Origin: Chlorops oryzae
Lineage: Eukaryota; Arthropoda; Insecta; Diptera; Chloropidae
Direction of reading: 5' to 3'
Assembly: GCA_020466095.1 (NCBI GenBank)
Contig: CM035808.1
Location: forward strand, 5,350,822 to 5,414,821
DNA: 64,000 nucleotides
Made by a program: the position numbers and the translations under genes. Shown one piece after another: positions 46,030-58,079 of the stretch. Positions within the stretch are counted from its first letter, which is position 1; every line of letters starts with the position of its first letter. Under the pieces are notes generated by a model, which ran no database searches, was not told the DNA's origin, and saw only the letters and a program-made list of their open reading frames with translations.

Positions 46030-46260
46030 ATTAAATATGGTAGGATATGTATGTATGATTATGTATGTATGTATGTATTATATTGTATGTAGATATGTAT
46101 GTATGTATGTATTTAGTATGTATATGTATGTATATATGTATGTATGTATGTTATGTATGTATGTATGTATGTATGTATGTATGTATGTATGTATGTATGT
46201 TATGTATTGTATGTATTGTATGTATGTATGTATGTATGTATGTATGTATGTATGTATGTT
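46030..46260. repeat. TGTA (TATG) microsatellite
   Basis: About 230 bp of TATG repeats with a few interruptions. It directly abuts the SINE at 46261. Repeats of this unit make long YVCM-type frames in several frames at once; none is a gene. Confidence 0.95.
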
Positions 46261-46490
46261 AGTGGCTGCCACTTAGGCCGTTTACCGGTCCATTGTGATG
46301 CCGCGAGGAGTTTTCTGGTGTTTGTGTGTGTGTGTATGTCTTTTTTTGTCGTGTGCCCCTAACATGCGATTTTTAAGAAAGCAGTGCTATGAAGATTGCA
46401 CTCCGTTTCGCCTGTGCGAGGAATCGAACCTCGGACCCCGGGATCAAGAGCATAGCACGCAGCCCCTACGCTATCTCGGATCCACTAAAG
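46261..46490 (-). mobile_element. tRNA-derived SINE (second family)
   Basis: On the minus strand a tRNA-like head contains a B box (GAGGTTCGATTCCTC) preceded by an A-box-like GAGATAGCGTAGGGGCTGC. It ends with GTGGCAGCCAC like the SINE at 19203, but the head is from a different tRNA. The TATG array next to its 3' end may have grown from its tail. Confidence 0.7.
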
Positions 46491-48897
46491 AGATGGTTTA
46501 TTTTAATTTATTTTTTTAAATTTATTTTTTTATTAATAGATATTGCCCTCTGGCGGATCGGAGGCACTGCGTCCGTTATTCATATCTATTGTGCCAAATG
46601 TTCCTATTTAATTTATTTACCTTTACCTTCGTTATGAAAGAGAGGACATTTAGATCTGTCTCGAGCCTTAGCTCGACGTGAGTTAGGAATTATTTGCTAA
46701 GAACTCTGAGTCTTAGCCTAGACAGGGCTACACATTCGCCCATTATATGGAATAGGTGGTTACTTTCAACAATTTTTTAAGGCTTGGGCCTTACAAATTT
46801 CCACACAACATGGTGCATATTTTGCACACCGAATTCGTTGTGCAAAGTTTCCACAGCTGTGGAAAAAAATTTTTCATAACCACTACCACATACAACTACT
46901 ATCATCAGTGCAATTATGGCCTCAGTTTCCAAAATCTCGTATGCATGCCCGCATAGAGGAATTTTAAGCCCAAGGGTCTTTTTGAGCATATACGAAATGT
47001 TCATTTAGATATTTAATTTTCTCATCTTATTTAAAAAAAAATTTATTGAACATATAGGGTACCAAATTAAAGAAAATCGATTCAGCATTTTGAATAAAAT
47101 ACAAAATTTGGGTGTTAATTGGACACTTTTCATACCAAAATGGATTCGAAAGTAAAAAATTTGAAATTTTTATCAGAATTTTTCACTTTGACCATTTATT
47201 TTTCACTCAATGGGTCAAATTTTTACCATCAATTTAATTTTTCCTAAAAGCACATACAATTGGCTTTCAAAATGCATCTAAGTTTTTTTTTCTACGATGA
47301 ACCATTATCGTGGCAGAGTTATTTTTCACGACTTACTGCCTAAAACCATTAAGGCTCTATAACTCCTCAGGGGTGCATTTTCGACCCAACCTATCACCTC
47401 CTTTCGGATATACATTCTTATGCGAAACACCCTGTATAGCAGAAGAAAAATGGAAGCTTTGACTAAGTCCGACCGATGATAAAAGAGACTACGATAGACA
47501 ATGTGAAAAATTTTGCTACCGATTCCAATGCCAAAAAAAAAAACGAAACCTTTCCCCGCTTAGAGCTTCGAACTCTCGACCTCAGGCTTGCGAAGCAGAG
47601 TTCTCTGATTTTAGGCAGGTATTCCACAGTTGGAACGGCGCAACTAATTTATAGTTTTAGTACCTATACTCTTCGCGCAAACTCTGAGCATACATAAAAA
47701 AAAAACCGCAAAAATTTCGTTCGTTTCCTTCTCTCATTTCAAATTGGTCACGTCTTGCGGATGTAGCAGCAACTCAATGACCCACGCTGACATATTCGAC
47801 AAAAAAAATAAATGAATAAAACAATTCATCCGAATTTGTTCATTTTTCAAAGAATCGATCAATGCTAAAATGCTTTGTCATTTAAAGGAAGCCAAAGCAA
47901 TATAACGAGACCATTTCATTCAGCTCGTGACATAAACGAAGTGTCGCTATTTCGCTTGGCTTCGTTTCGTATCTTTTTATTTATTTATTTTTTTTTTTTT
48001 TTATTTTACATTGGGCATGAAATACTGTAATAAAATTCTCATTATGTAACATTGCCTCAGGGCAGGCCCGTATATACAACGTAATATAGGCGGGTCCTCT
48101 CAACATATTTATGCAGTGTTGGTGTAATTTTACCGCTCACCCCCGCAGGAAATTTTATGCTCCCTTTGAAATAGAATATAATTTACGATGTGCAATTTTG
48201 AAGACATCGTAACCTGAACCGAATTGACTTTTATTGAATAAATCGAATAATGCCGAATGATTGAAGATGACGGGGTCCTGTGAATAATTGCCATGCGTTT
48301 TATCTTATAAATTCGAGTCCTTTTCAAGTGGTGCTCTTAGTATCTCAAGTACTCGAGGTGGCATTAAATCATTGAATGTATATATATATACATCCATTTG
48401 TTTGTTATAAGATGTGCTTTGCGAGAATTTCGTTTTTCCTTCGAATTACTTATTCAAATAACTTTCAACGCCTTTTTGTCGAATGCGCTGAATGAACATG
48501 TAAAGACTTGATTGAGCTTATGATGATTTTAAGCACAGTTAACTACTCATTTTCACATTTATCATTTTCATGTTTTATTAAATTTTAAGCTGCTTCAAAA
48601 TGGTTTGAATGGCATGCAAAATGCTGAACAAAAAAAAAAATAAGTGGGAGTGTGAATCGACTTGATGTGAGGGCACTTTGAATGAGTGTCTATAAGGTGA
48701 ATGGAAACGGTTTAATTAATAGATACTCATACAGAGCAGAGAAAGCAATTCAATGAAGTCCGGAGAAATGCAATTTGAAAATTTATTCCATTGACTCGAG
48801 TAACGAATTAATAACTTGTGGGTTAAGGTGGGCTCAACACATGTTGTGGGTCGGAAGGCGGTCGATGGTAAATTCTTCAAGAGCAGCTGTAAGAGCT
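46491..48897. other. Noncoding DNA with a tRNA-like fragment
   Basis: At 47550-47640 (minus) a B-box-like GAGAGTTCGAAGCTC and an upstream anticodon-arm-like stretch suggest a third, poorer SINE or tRNA relic. No exon is recognised. A T run lies at 47987-48001. Confidence 0.35.
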
Positions 48898-49127
48898 TTT
48901 TAAAGCACTGTTGCCAGTTTAGGGGAATCTCCCCAAAATCAAAAGACATTTATGATCCTTAACGGAGTCTTAGGGCAGAAAATTGGTCATGGAAACTTGT
49001 ATGGAATCTTATTGGACCAAGGTTTTGTTTTTAGAAGATTTCAAAATTGAATTTTAAGGAATTTTGTCCTTGTTTTGAGACATTCAGGGGAATATTCCCC
49101 TAAAAATCTGGCAACAGTGTTTTAAAG
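48898..49127. mobile_element. MITE family K, copy 2 (214 bp, intact)
   Basis: The element runs 48906-49119. It starts CACTGTTGCCAGTTTAGGGG and ends in the complement ...CTGGCAACAGTG, flanked by exact 8-bp TTTTAAAG duplications. It serves as the empty-site reference for the hAT insertion in the copy at 26231. Confidence 0.9.
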
Positions 49128-49134
49128 TAACACT

Positions 49135-49556
49135 GTGGAGAGCTTTGGAAAAAGAGTTTCGAAAAAGAGTGTAAAAAGATTCGTTTTAAAGCAACCTGAC
49201 GAAGTGTTTTCGGAGTGTTACGAAAATGAGTGCAAAGGGACTCCTAACGGGGCTCTTCAAAGTAGTGCTTTTGCCAAGGCCTCAAAAAAACAACGCCTAG
49301 GAGCATCCAGGGATACCAAACGAGTCATTTAAAAAAATTATATCTGAAAGAGAGTCCAAACGGACTCTTAAGGAGCATTCTAGCAATCATGAAAGAGAAA
49401 TTTTGAGATCCAAAAAAGTGCACTTTTTCCATATGTGGCCCTTTCTTCTGAAAAAAAACGCTCATTTAGAGCTGCTATCGGAGCGTTTTAGGATCATTTT
49501 CGTTCCGGAAAAGGAGTCTTTAGGAGCTCTGTGCGGACTCTTTTGGTTGGCTGGGT
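49135..49556. mobile_element. Dispersed repeat L, copy 1
   Basis: About 420 bp that align along their length with 51674-52072 (shared TCCTAACGGGGCTCTTC, TTTTGCCAAGGCCTCAAAAA and others). The right end is TTTTGGTTGGCTGGGT; the left end is missing next to the K insertion. Palindromic GGAGC/GCTCC words recur through it. The 65-codon frame in it is not conserved as coding in the other copy. Confidence 0.7.
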
Positions 49557-51673
49557 GTTAATGTAAGTAAATAATGAAAGTTCTTGATAAATGGAGCAAA
49601 TCCCTACATTTGGATTTGTTGATTTGGCTATCGTTCGATTTTAAATCGATCTCGAACTTTGTGGCCGAGAATTAAGTTGCGTAGTTTTTTTTTCTTTTAC
49701 CCATTGCTATATCTCGTGAACGTTTTAACATTTTATTTGCTTGTCTATTACAAAGTTTTAGTTGAAGACTTGGAGAAAATGACTGTAGTAATGACTGACC
49801 CGAAAAAAAAACTCCCTAGACATAAGTGAAAGCGAAAAAATGCGCTTCACTCTTCGAGATCAATTTAAAATTGATATTGTAGCCAATCTGGCAAAGTCTT
49901 AAATATGCTTTTACCGGGGAAATTAGATCATCGGATTTTCCACTCATATATTCATTTCAATCGTAAAATGGCAGTCTTAAGTTGAAGGAATTTCAGGGAA
50001 TTTTCGGTTCATGTCTTCAGAAATTCTTATACAGGTGTGTGATTGGATTCCCGGGAATTCATTTCCCCGGGAAATTGAAATAAATACTCGGGAATTTAAA
50101 TATTTTCGAAATTTTTTAATTCAAAAATTTTATCGTATAGCCGCTCTTTTGTTTTTGACAATGTCATTTCTTTCAAAATAGCCATACATTCTTCAAAATA
50201 TTGGAGGAACGAAATTCCCTTTCCCCAAATTTTGGGGAAAGGGAATCCAATCACATGCCCGATATTAAAGATTTTCCGTTGCTTTGACAATAAGCTTTCA
50301 AAATATTCTCAAATATAGATACTAATTTAATTTATCACAACGCGAATAGACGCGAGTCTTATTTGATTGAATGAATGATGCTAAATTGTCTTTATTTGGG
50401 TGAGAGCTAATCCTGAGAGCGCAATGAAGCCTGAGTGTGCTCTAACCAAAACTCAATTATCGAAGCACTGAAGCGTTCCGGTTTTTCAAGGAGCTGAGCA
50501 TTTTCACAGCCGTAGTGGCACTTACCGACAATTTTCGTGAAAAGCGAATACAAATGAATCGGGAAAATATTTTTTATAAAGCGAATGCAAAAGAAGAAAA
50601 ATAAAAAAGATAGAAAAAGAAATGAAAAAAAAACTAAGGGGAAAAGCAGAGTAAAAAAATTCAATTTTCATGTTCTAAATGAAAGCAAGTGATAAAAAAA
50701 AATTGTCTTTTTATGTAACACACATACATTTACATACATATGAACATCTGTCGTTTTATGTAATATTTAAGTCACTTTCTGTTTGAACAGATATATTCAA
50801 AATAAATTCATTTACATTCTTACTTTCAGGGATTTCCACGAATCTATTTAAAAACAAACAAAAAAAATCTTGCCAGAAAATATGCAAAAAAATGCGGCAT
50901 GAGACATCTGTGCTATAAACGGCTACACTTCCGTTTCATGGGTTTCGGGATCACCGGATAGCATAGCGATATATGATAAACATATCACGTGCAAAATTCA
51001 TTTAAAACAACACGTTAAATAGGGAAATCATATCAACAGCGTTTTAAAATTGGTCCATCCGCTTTCAATGCGGTTGGTTAGACAACATGGTTACGCTTCA
51101 CACAGCCATATACATATACGTATACGTACATCTATCTACGTACGGGTAAGTACCTGAAATACGTTCAAGTTTTCATACTCAAGTCTGTGTTCCCAGCCGT
51201 GATAGTCATGGCAATTTAATAGATAGGGAGAACACCTGCGTTACTCCGGGAATGATGAGTTTTAATAAGAAAAGTATTCAATTCATAGGAATCGTATAGA
51301 TTTTGTGTAGGTACTAAAGAAATGGTCTGCCAGAAGTAGAAGTCCAGTCCAATATAATCTGTGCTGAATATCCTAAATCGTGACCTATGGAAAATTAACT
51401 TCCGACTGGTTCACTTTTAGACTAGTTAAATATAGGCCCTGCTGCTCTGCTGCTAGTGTAGGAGAATTCTAGTTAAATCAAGCGGAGGTTTTGGTTTTAA
51501 GGGGAGACTTGAGGTGAAGTTTTTGGGACTAAATTTTTCTCTTAAGATGATTCTTAAATTAAATTGAAGGGAGCTTTACAATTATTTTGAATGATTTAGA
51601 GGATAAATCCAATAAAACAACTAGCAACAGTAGTTTCGGAAACCCCAATGAATAAATTGACAAAGAAATTAAT
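49557..51673. other. Noncoding DNA
   Basis: No exon accepted. A 40-codon GC-richer minus-strand segment at 50407-50530, with AATAAA just beyond it (about 50391), was considered and not accepted. Confidence 0.35.
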
Positions 51674-52072
51674 ACCCAGCCAACCATATCCGAAAAAGAG
51701 TTTTTTTAAAGCACCCTGACCAAGTGTTTTTAGAGTTCTCCGAATATGAGTGTAAAAGGGACTCCTAACGGGGCTCTTCGAAGTAGTGCTTTTGCCAAGG
51801 CCTCAAAAAAACAACGCCTAGGAGCATCCAAGGAGACCAAACAGGTCATTGAAAAAAATCATATCTGAAAGAGTGTCCAAACGGACCCTTAAGGAGCATT
51901 CTAGCAATCATGAAAGATAAATTTTGATATCCAAAAAAGTTCACTTTTTCCATATATATGGCTCCTTGATCTTTCTTCCGAAAAACGCTCATTTAGAGCT
52001 CCTTTCGTAGCGTTTTAGGAGCATTTTCGTTCCGCAAAAGAAGCCTGTAGGAGCTCTTTTAGTTTGCTGGGA
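51674..52072. mobile_element. Dispersed repeat L, copy 2
   Basis: The left end ACCCAGCCAACC and right end ...AGTTTGCTGGG are short inverted repeats. The body matches 49135-49556 at roughly 85%. It is probably a non-autonomous DNA element; no duplication is resolved. Confidence 0.7.
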
Positions 52073-52351
52073 AGTAATATGAAGTGAAATAAAAATTTTT
52101 TCAATTCAACACCCAAAAGTATGCATTTAAATATTCAGAATATTTCTGATTGTGATAAATCTATTGATTTTTGTAGTTTTTCTCATTTATTAACATTTTG
52201 AGGAAGGGCTTTGAAAGATCTGTGGATAGCTTTAAAGACTTAATTGAGCTCCTCTTATAAAGGATTAAAATGATATTAATTGATTTTAAAATATTCAAAT
52301 GCATGCTTTTAGGTGATCAAATGAAATTTTTTCCGTTACCCAAGTAATAAG
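52073..52351. mobile_element. Repeat family N, copy 1
   Basis: Shares with 54472-54729 the sequence CAACACCCAAAAGTATGCAT...GAGGAAGGGCTTTGAAAG...TTCAAATGCATGCTTTTAGG. The ends (TTTTTTCAATTCA and GTTACCC) are decayed relative to the TTGCCCT ends of the other copies. Confidence 0.55.
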
Positions 52352-54263
52352 TAATTGAATTTTTATTATTGTAATTACTATAAACAGTGCTGCCCAACAC
52401 GATACTTGCACAATTTTTCCAATTTTTCACATGTATGTGTTCTTGAGCAAGTCAAATGCACTACAAAAAAAAAATACATATTGAAGCGCAAAGTACAAAT
52501 AAACTTTAAAGCTTATCATAACGCTTTTTCATGTTTCTTTTCCCTTTTATTAGTTGTTCGCAAGTCAATCATTAAGTTTGGATAAATATATTTTCAAAAA
52601 AATTTCTTCCTGTATACTAATTATTTTTTTTAACGTGTACGAAAAGAGCTTTTTCATAGCCTATTGAGTTAATTTGCTCATTTACATACTCTCGGCTATC
52701 TGATAGAATATTACGCGGGCAGGACTGTATTAAAACCACACGATTTGTATTTTGGTTAAACTTTTTTCACGGACTCCATCATTGTTGAAAACTAACTTTT
52801 TTTTTTTTGATAATTGAAAACATTTTTAGACATTTAAAAAAAAAATAATTAACAGCGGATGTTAGCGGTTTGTTTATAATTTGTTCTCAATTTAAACAAA
52901 TTAAAAGCACTTTCGAACTACATCCGCGGGTATGGAGCGACAGGAATAGTTGGAGATAAGTTGAATTAACTGCAGGGTGGGCTCGACGTCAAAATTTAGG
53001 ACGTGAGTTGAGCTTTACACCTTCAAAAGCCATTGAGCTTAAGTACAAGCAAAGAGTATAATATTTATGTAAAACATGAGCTATGAGAAAATGTCATCAA
53101 TTCCTTCAGGAATGTGGCAATGTGCCATTAAATGCTTTACATGAAATTTAAGAGTCGGTGCAAACCACTTTCAAAAGCGTTTAGTCTGTTAAATATTCAT
53201 AAGATGACGGAAGTTTTGAGCGACAGCCATAAAAGTGGGTTAAGTGTGTGCATGTGTGTGTGTGTGTGTGTGTTTGTTTTTCTATACCCCCTTTAAATAT
53301 CGTGTATTACGATGCATAAACTCGTAAAATATATTAAAATCCCGTATTTCGCCCGAAGGCGGCAAACATAATATTGCGCAAGCTAAAAAGTTGACTTTTA
53401 GTACAAAGGCGAATAATTGAGACGAAAGTTGATGTGGTCTTTGGTTCATTTCAAATTGAAATTATAAATCGCTTGATAATATTGGTACATGCACATTGAA
53501 GGCTTTCTTTTGAGGGCACTCGAATTTTGTGGCAACCTTCAAGAGTTGAGGTGATTTTGCCTCAAGACAGGAAGCTCAGATTGTAGTAAGATGCTGTGTA
53601 AGGGAATTCCGCATTGGGAAATGTTGTAGACTTAGTGGAAGAAAGGCTGTTGGAGCTTTGAATGGAATGCAAACAAAAGAATATTCATGAAAATTATACT
53701 ACGTAGGTACGGACCAACATAAATTCAATTTATTTTAAAACAATTGCGCAGTATATAAAGAGCTCTCTTCATTCATATATTATCATATATTACAAAAAAA
53801 AAAAAAAAAAAAATAATTCAAAATTGTATTGCTTTTTGTTGATTTCAAATGCAATTTAATTAAAAGCAACAAGGGATTTGTCCAATAAATTTCATGCCTT
53901 TGCGAGATTAGATCAAAATCAAGCGTCAACAAACAACTCATTTTAAATTTATGAGTTTTTTCAACTTTCCATTTTATGAATTCATATAATTTTTCATTCC
54001 TTTCGAGCTGCTCTTTTCAAATAAACAAAAAAAAATACAAAAAAAAAGATATTTCCATCAGAACAGTATTCCCCAGATATAAGTATCTACTGCATATTCA
54101 AAATGAATCTGAACAACGTGTCTCAAAAGAGAGGAGACCGTTGAATCAACATCGAGCAGATGACCCAGTTTTGGCCACATTAAGAGATTTGTTCCCTTTG
54201 AAGACTTCATAGCTTTAAGAGTTGCTTGTTAATGCTACGATTTTTGTAAAAGCTCATTACAAA
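52352..54263. other. Noncoding DNA
   Basis: Holds a TG microsatellite (53248-53272) and an A run (53792-53811). No exon recognised. Confidence 0.4.
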
Positions 54264-54267
54264 TTTA

Positions 54268-54729
54268 ATTACAAGGGCAACAGAAAACATTTAAATTGAG
54301 CACCTAAAACAGTGAATTTGAATATTTTAAAACCAATTAATATCATTTTAAGCCTTTATAAGAGGAGCTCAATTAAGACTTTAAATATATTCGCAGGCCT
54401 TTCGAAGCCCTTCCTCAAAATATTATGTTAATATAAGGGGAAAACCTAGAAAAATGAACAGATTCACCACTAGGGCAACAGAAAATATTTCAAATTCAGC
54501 ACCCAAAAGTATACATTTAAATATTCCGAAAATTTCCGATAGCGACAAATCTGTTCATTCTTTTTTATTTGCCCATTTAATCAGGGCTTTGAAAGCTGTG
54601 AGGATATCCTAAAGGCCTTAATTGAGTTCTGTTTAGAAAGGTTTAAAATGATGTTAATTGGTTTTTAAATATTCAAATGCATACCTTTTGGTGCCGAAAT
54701 TAAAAATTTTCTGTTGCCCTAATGATTAC
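54268..54729. mobile_element. Repeat family N, two head-to-head copies
   Basis: The outer boundaries are GGGCAACAGAAAA (54278) and TTTTCTGTTGCCC (ending about 54719). A third AGGGCAACAGAAAA at 54474 marks the junction. The first unit is in the opposite orientation to the second (CTCAATTAAGACTTTAAA versus its complement). Together with 52073-52351 this makes three copies. Confidence 0.55.
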
Positions 54730-54867
54730 CTTTGCTATTTAAAAGAATTTCTTTCCCCGGACATCAAAAAGATAAAAAGTTATGAAAATAAAATAAAGAT
54801 TAAAAACGGTTTGTGCCATTTCTGGCCATGTCAAGTAAAATGGAAAATTTCTTAGAAATCTTTACAA

Positions 54868-55281
54868 TAGGAGTATTAACAATGAAGGTGGAATTCTGTC
54901 GGAAAATTACGACATCGGAATCAGGGGAATCACAGAATCCGATAGCTATCGGAATGGGAATTTTAGTCGACTGAATTTTCATATATATCTCATAGACAGC
55001 CGGATATAATAGTTCTGTGCAATTAAGAACCAATAATAGTTCCGATTCAAAACCAAAAACAACAAAATTTTTTAATTTTGTATGAAATTTCGATCGGTTT
55101 GAATTCCGATTCCAACTGCTATCGGATTCTGTGACACCCCTGAATATTTTCCATTTTAATTCGTTACACGCCCGGGAAAAACACCCAATTTTCACATTTT
55201 CATTCAAAACTAACTACAATTGCAACTAATCCGACGTCGGAATTTTCCGACAGAAATCCACCTTCATTGTTAATACCCCTA
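54868..55281. mobile_element. TA-flanked element with about 55-bp TIRs, carrying family F copy 3
   Basis: The element runs 54870-55279. Its arms (from GGAGTATTAACAATGAAGG at left, complement at right) are inverted copies for about 55 bp with few mismatches, with TA on each side. The family F MITE sits between them. The 135-codon minus-strand frame across it is incidental. Confidence 0.75.
54919..55145. mobile_element. MITE family F, copy 3 (221 bp)
   Basis: The element runs 54922-55142. It starts CAGGGGAATCACAGAATCC and ends GTGACACCCCTG, flanked by AAT on both sides. It is inverted relative to the copy at 7760, judging by the GACTGAATTTTCATAT interior. Confidence 0.8.
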
Positions 55282-55397
55282 TTAAGTTATATAACTTCCT
55301 ATACCTTAATTACAATGCCTTAAAAACGAAAAATGGCCAGAAATGGATCAGCGCCCAAGACCTGGTCATTCACCCTAATTCCAGTACATAGAGGACT

Positions 55398-55801
55398 TAA
55401 GGTTCAGTTACTTTTGATTGAACGTTACTTAACTTAACTTAACTTAACTTAAATTAACTTAACTTAACTTAACTTAACTTAACTTAACTTAACTTAACTT
55501 AACTTAACTTAACTTAACTTAACTTAACTTAACTTAACTTAACTTAACTTAACTTAACTTAACTTAACTTAACTTAACTTAACTTAACTTAACTTAACTT
55601 AACTTAACTTAACTTAACTTAACTTAACTTAACTTAACTTAACTTAACTTATAGAATTCTGTTTTCCACAGATTCCTATCTTGAGTCAAATGAAATTTTC
55701 AGTACCTGCTCCCATGAAAAATGTACTAAACATATCAAGTCAGCTGATTAAATAAGTACTTAAAGTTAAGTTACGTTCAATCAAGAGTAACTGAGCCCTT
55801 A
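55398..55801. mobile_element. TIR element containing a TTAAC pentanucleotide array
   Basis: The element runs 55400-55799. Its arms are inverted: left GGTTCAGTTACTTTTGATTG, right complement of GGGCTCAGTTACTCTTGATT, similar for about 35 bp, and flanked by TA. Each arm ends inward in ACTTAACTT. From about 55427 to 55650 this grows into an almost perfect TTAAC array with one ATTAAC interruption. The array is about 220 bp. Confidence 0.8.
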
Positions 55802-57731
55802 CAACAGCACCGAATTCATAAGGGTCAAACCAGCCATATTGAGCAGAAATCAGATATTCCCATTGCTTAACTGTTGTTAAAAATTTTCATAATTATAAAT
55901 CCTTGAGAGTCATATCCTGTTTGTTTTTAATACTCGTATTATGAGCTGAAACCGGGAAAAATTGATTGTGACGGGTGTGACTAAGTGAAATTGCCCATAA
56001 GTATTCGTATTCGCCGGGCATATATTCAGGGGATAACTGTAATATCACAATTAAGTTTAATTGCCGTTAAATCATTCAGCTGCGTTATGCTTTACGCTTT
56101 ATCTTCGTCAAAAAGGTTAACATTCATGGAAAATAAATTAGATTAATTATTTTTAATAACTGCACCAGCCATGAGTTGTGCGTTGCGCTCTGCCTTTCCA
56201 TTTGCGAATTTTCAATGACAATATTCCTTGGGGGCTTTTGAATTTTTCGGATATTTGACGTTTCCTCAGCCAATGGAAATTGATACGTTTCACTGCGGAG
56301 CGGTATCGGCTTTTTGAGTTTTGCAAGCTGACGTAGAAAACATGGACTTTTTGATGCGATGTCCTGACGGAAAAATTTCTCATGTACAAACGCTCGACAT
56401 TGTTATCCGATGTGTGACATGCTCGAACACGGATGATGTTACCATTTTTTGCACGTTTCCATTCGGATGAATGTCCTGCGCCGTGTATGATTTAATGTTT
56501 TCTTTTTCGGTCGAGATTTTTTAATGAAACTTTAATATTTCGGTCTAAGTATTTATTTTCAAGTCAATTTGGAAAAATGTGGCAAATATTTTCGTATTTA
56601 TTTCTCTTGATAGAATGGACAGAATTGACTTTATTAAAAAAAAAAAAATTACGATATTAATAGCAAATAATAAGTCATTTTTTGAGAACTCTTTCAATAT
56701 GCTGCAATAAAAAGGCGCTTTTTTCTCGCATAAATTTCTCTCCTTGCAGAATTGAGGAATCGCAATTTGCATTTTTGCCCTTCGTGGATATCACAGAAAT
56801 GCTTTATGCAAATGTTGGAAAAAGGAAAACTTTTCAAGTTTAACGGGGATTTTTTGTTCATCCTCACTTCATGGGGATATTGGGTGATATTGTCGACAGT
56901 ATTGGAAATAAATATTTTTTAAATCTCAAGTTTTATTTATTTTTTATTTTAATTTTTTTTTTTGTTGTCTTTGGGATCGAAAAAATTGGCGACGAGAAGA
57001 TTATTTTCTATCGAAGATATTTTTTAATGGAAAATGGAGTCTCTGAATTATTAATTCCACTTCTCAGTCAACAGCCGTTTTTTTTTTGTAATTTTTTTTT
57101 TTTTTTTTCAATAGTCATTTCTGTCCGCTGTACGTGGTCGATGACGATGTTCACTTTGTTGGATTAAAGTCGATAAAAGCAATTTTATTGGTCTTTTTGG
57201 TTTTACTCGCTTTTAATACACAAATGCACAAGCTCAGTGGGCGGAATTTTTTATATGCGATACACTGTGTTCATGCCACTGCAAAGTCCACAAATAACTC
57301 AATATGGATTTTAAGAAAGAGTTTTACAATCTTCCACTTCTATGGACGTGTCTGCCCGTTTGTTCGGGACTGTTCAATACGATGGAAGATTTTTTTGTGA
57401 AAATCGAAATTATTGGAAAAAAATTAGTAGTAAACCAGTAAATCAAGAAGCATATCAATGATTAAGAATTTTATTGAAACCTGGCAGAAGGAATTTTTTT
57501 CTATTTGGTCTTGATCTTTTGGGAGCAAAATGATGCCTATAGGTAGACTTGCAAGTGATAACAGAGAGATTTTGAATGCAGTGTGAAGACATTGAAAGAA
57601 AATTTTCAGGAACAATAGGGACTATGATGTTGCTTTATTTGACTAGTAACTGCAACTGAACTCCACCGCCAAGGGAACTATAAGCCGGCGATTATGGGTG
57701 TGGCGATCCTGTTGACCCTAGTTTAGCCTTC
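55802..57731. other. Noncoding DNA with GC-richer islands
   Basis: Islands at 56160-56500 and 57115-57165 were examined. The second follows a long T run and TTTCAATAG (57111), then an open plus-strand frame (HFCPLYVVDDDVHFVGLK...), but no donor or family similarity supports an exon. Confidence 0.35.
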
Positions 57732-58079
57732 GTTATCATTAGAGCTCGGATTTTGAATATTTTGAATTTTGATTTTTTGAATTTTTTTGCATTTAACTGT
57801 GCTTTTTGAATATTTTATTCACTGAAGTAGGCTTTTTTTTTGTTAATTTGACAATTCAACATTTTAATAGGCATACTAAATCGAACTAATTTGGAATTTT
57901 TGACTGTGAATTTTTTGAATTTTTTGCATTTTTGTTTGATTTGATTTTTTTTTTTGAATATTTTGAATTTTTTTTTTGAATTTTTTTTGAATTTTTTTGA
58001 ATTTTTTGATTTTTATTTTTTTGAATATTTTTTTTCATTTTTTTATATAGATATTCAAATTCCGAGGCATAGTTATCAT
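57732..58079. mobile_element. hAT-like MITE family A, copy 3
   Basis: The element runs 57740-58071 (332 bp). It starts TAGAGCTCGGATTTTGAAT and ends ...AAATTCCGAGGCATA. GTTATCAT lies on both sides (57732-57739 and 58072-58079). It contains the uninterrupted GGCATACTAAATCGAAC site used by the Harbinger-like insertion in copy 1. Confidence 0.9.

Noticed and set aside
46030..46280. Open frames encoding YVCM/HTYI-type repeats
   Set aside because: They arise in several frames at once from the TATG microsatellite.
47550..47640. Functional tRNA gene
   Set aside because: A B-box-like motif is present, but no cloverleaf with paired acceptor stem can be drawn; a SINE or tRNA relic at most.
49135..49332. 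65-codon plus-strand gene (ends ...RLGASRDTKRVI)
   Set aside because: It lies in a dispersed repeat whose other copy (51674-52072) does not conserve the frame.
50407..50664. 85-codon minus-strand frame with AATAAA downstream
   Set aside because: The first half is poly-F/L from T runs, no family match is recognised, and no convincing acceptor joins it to another exon.
55427..55650. Telomere-like repeat
   Set aside because: The unit is TTAAC, not the insect TTAGG. It is internal and enclosed in a TIR element; flies also lack TTAGG telomeres.
57112..57400. Plus-strand exon after a long T tract (HFCPLYVVDDDVHFVG...)
   Set aside because: The acceptor-like site is expected by chance after T runs. 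The frame becomes low-complexity and no donor or family match is seen.
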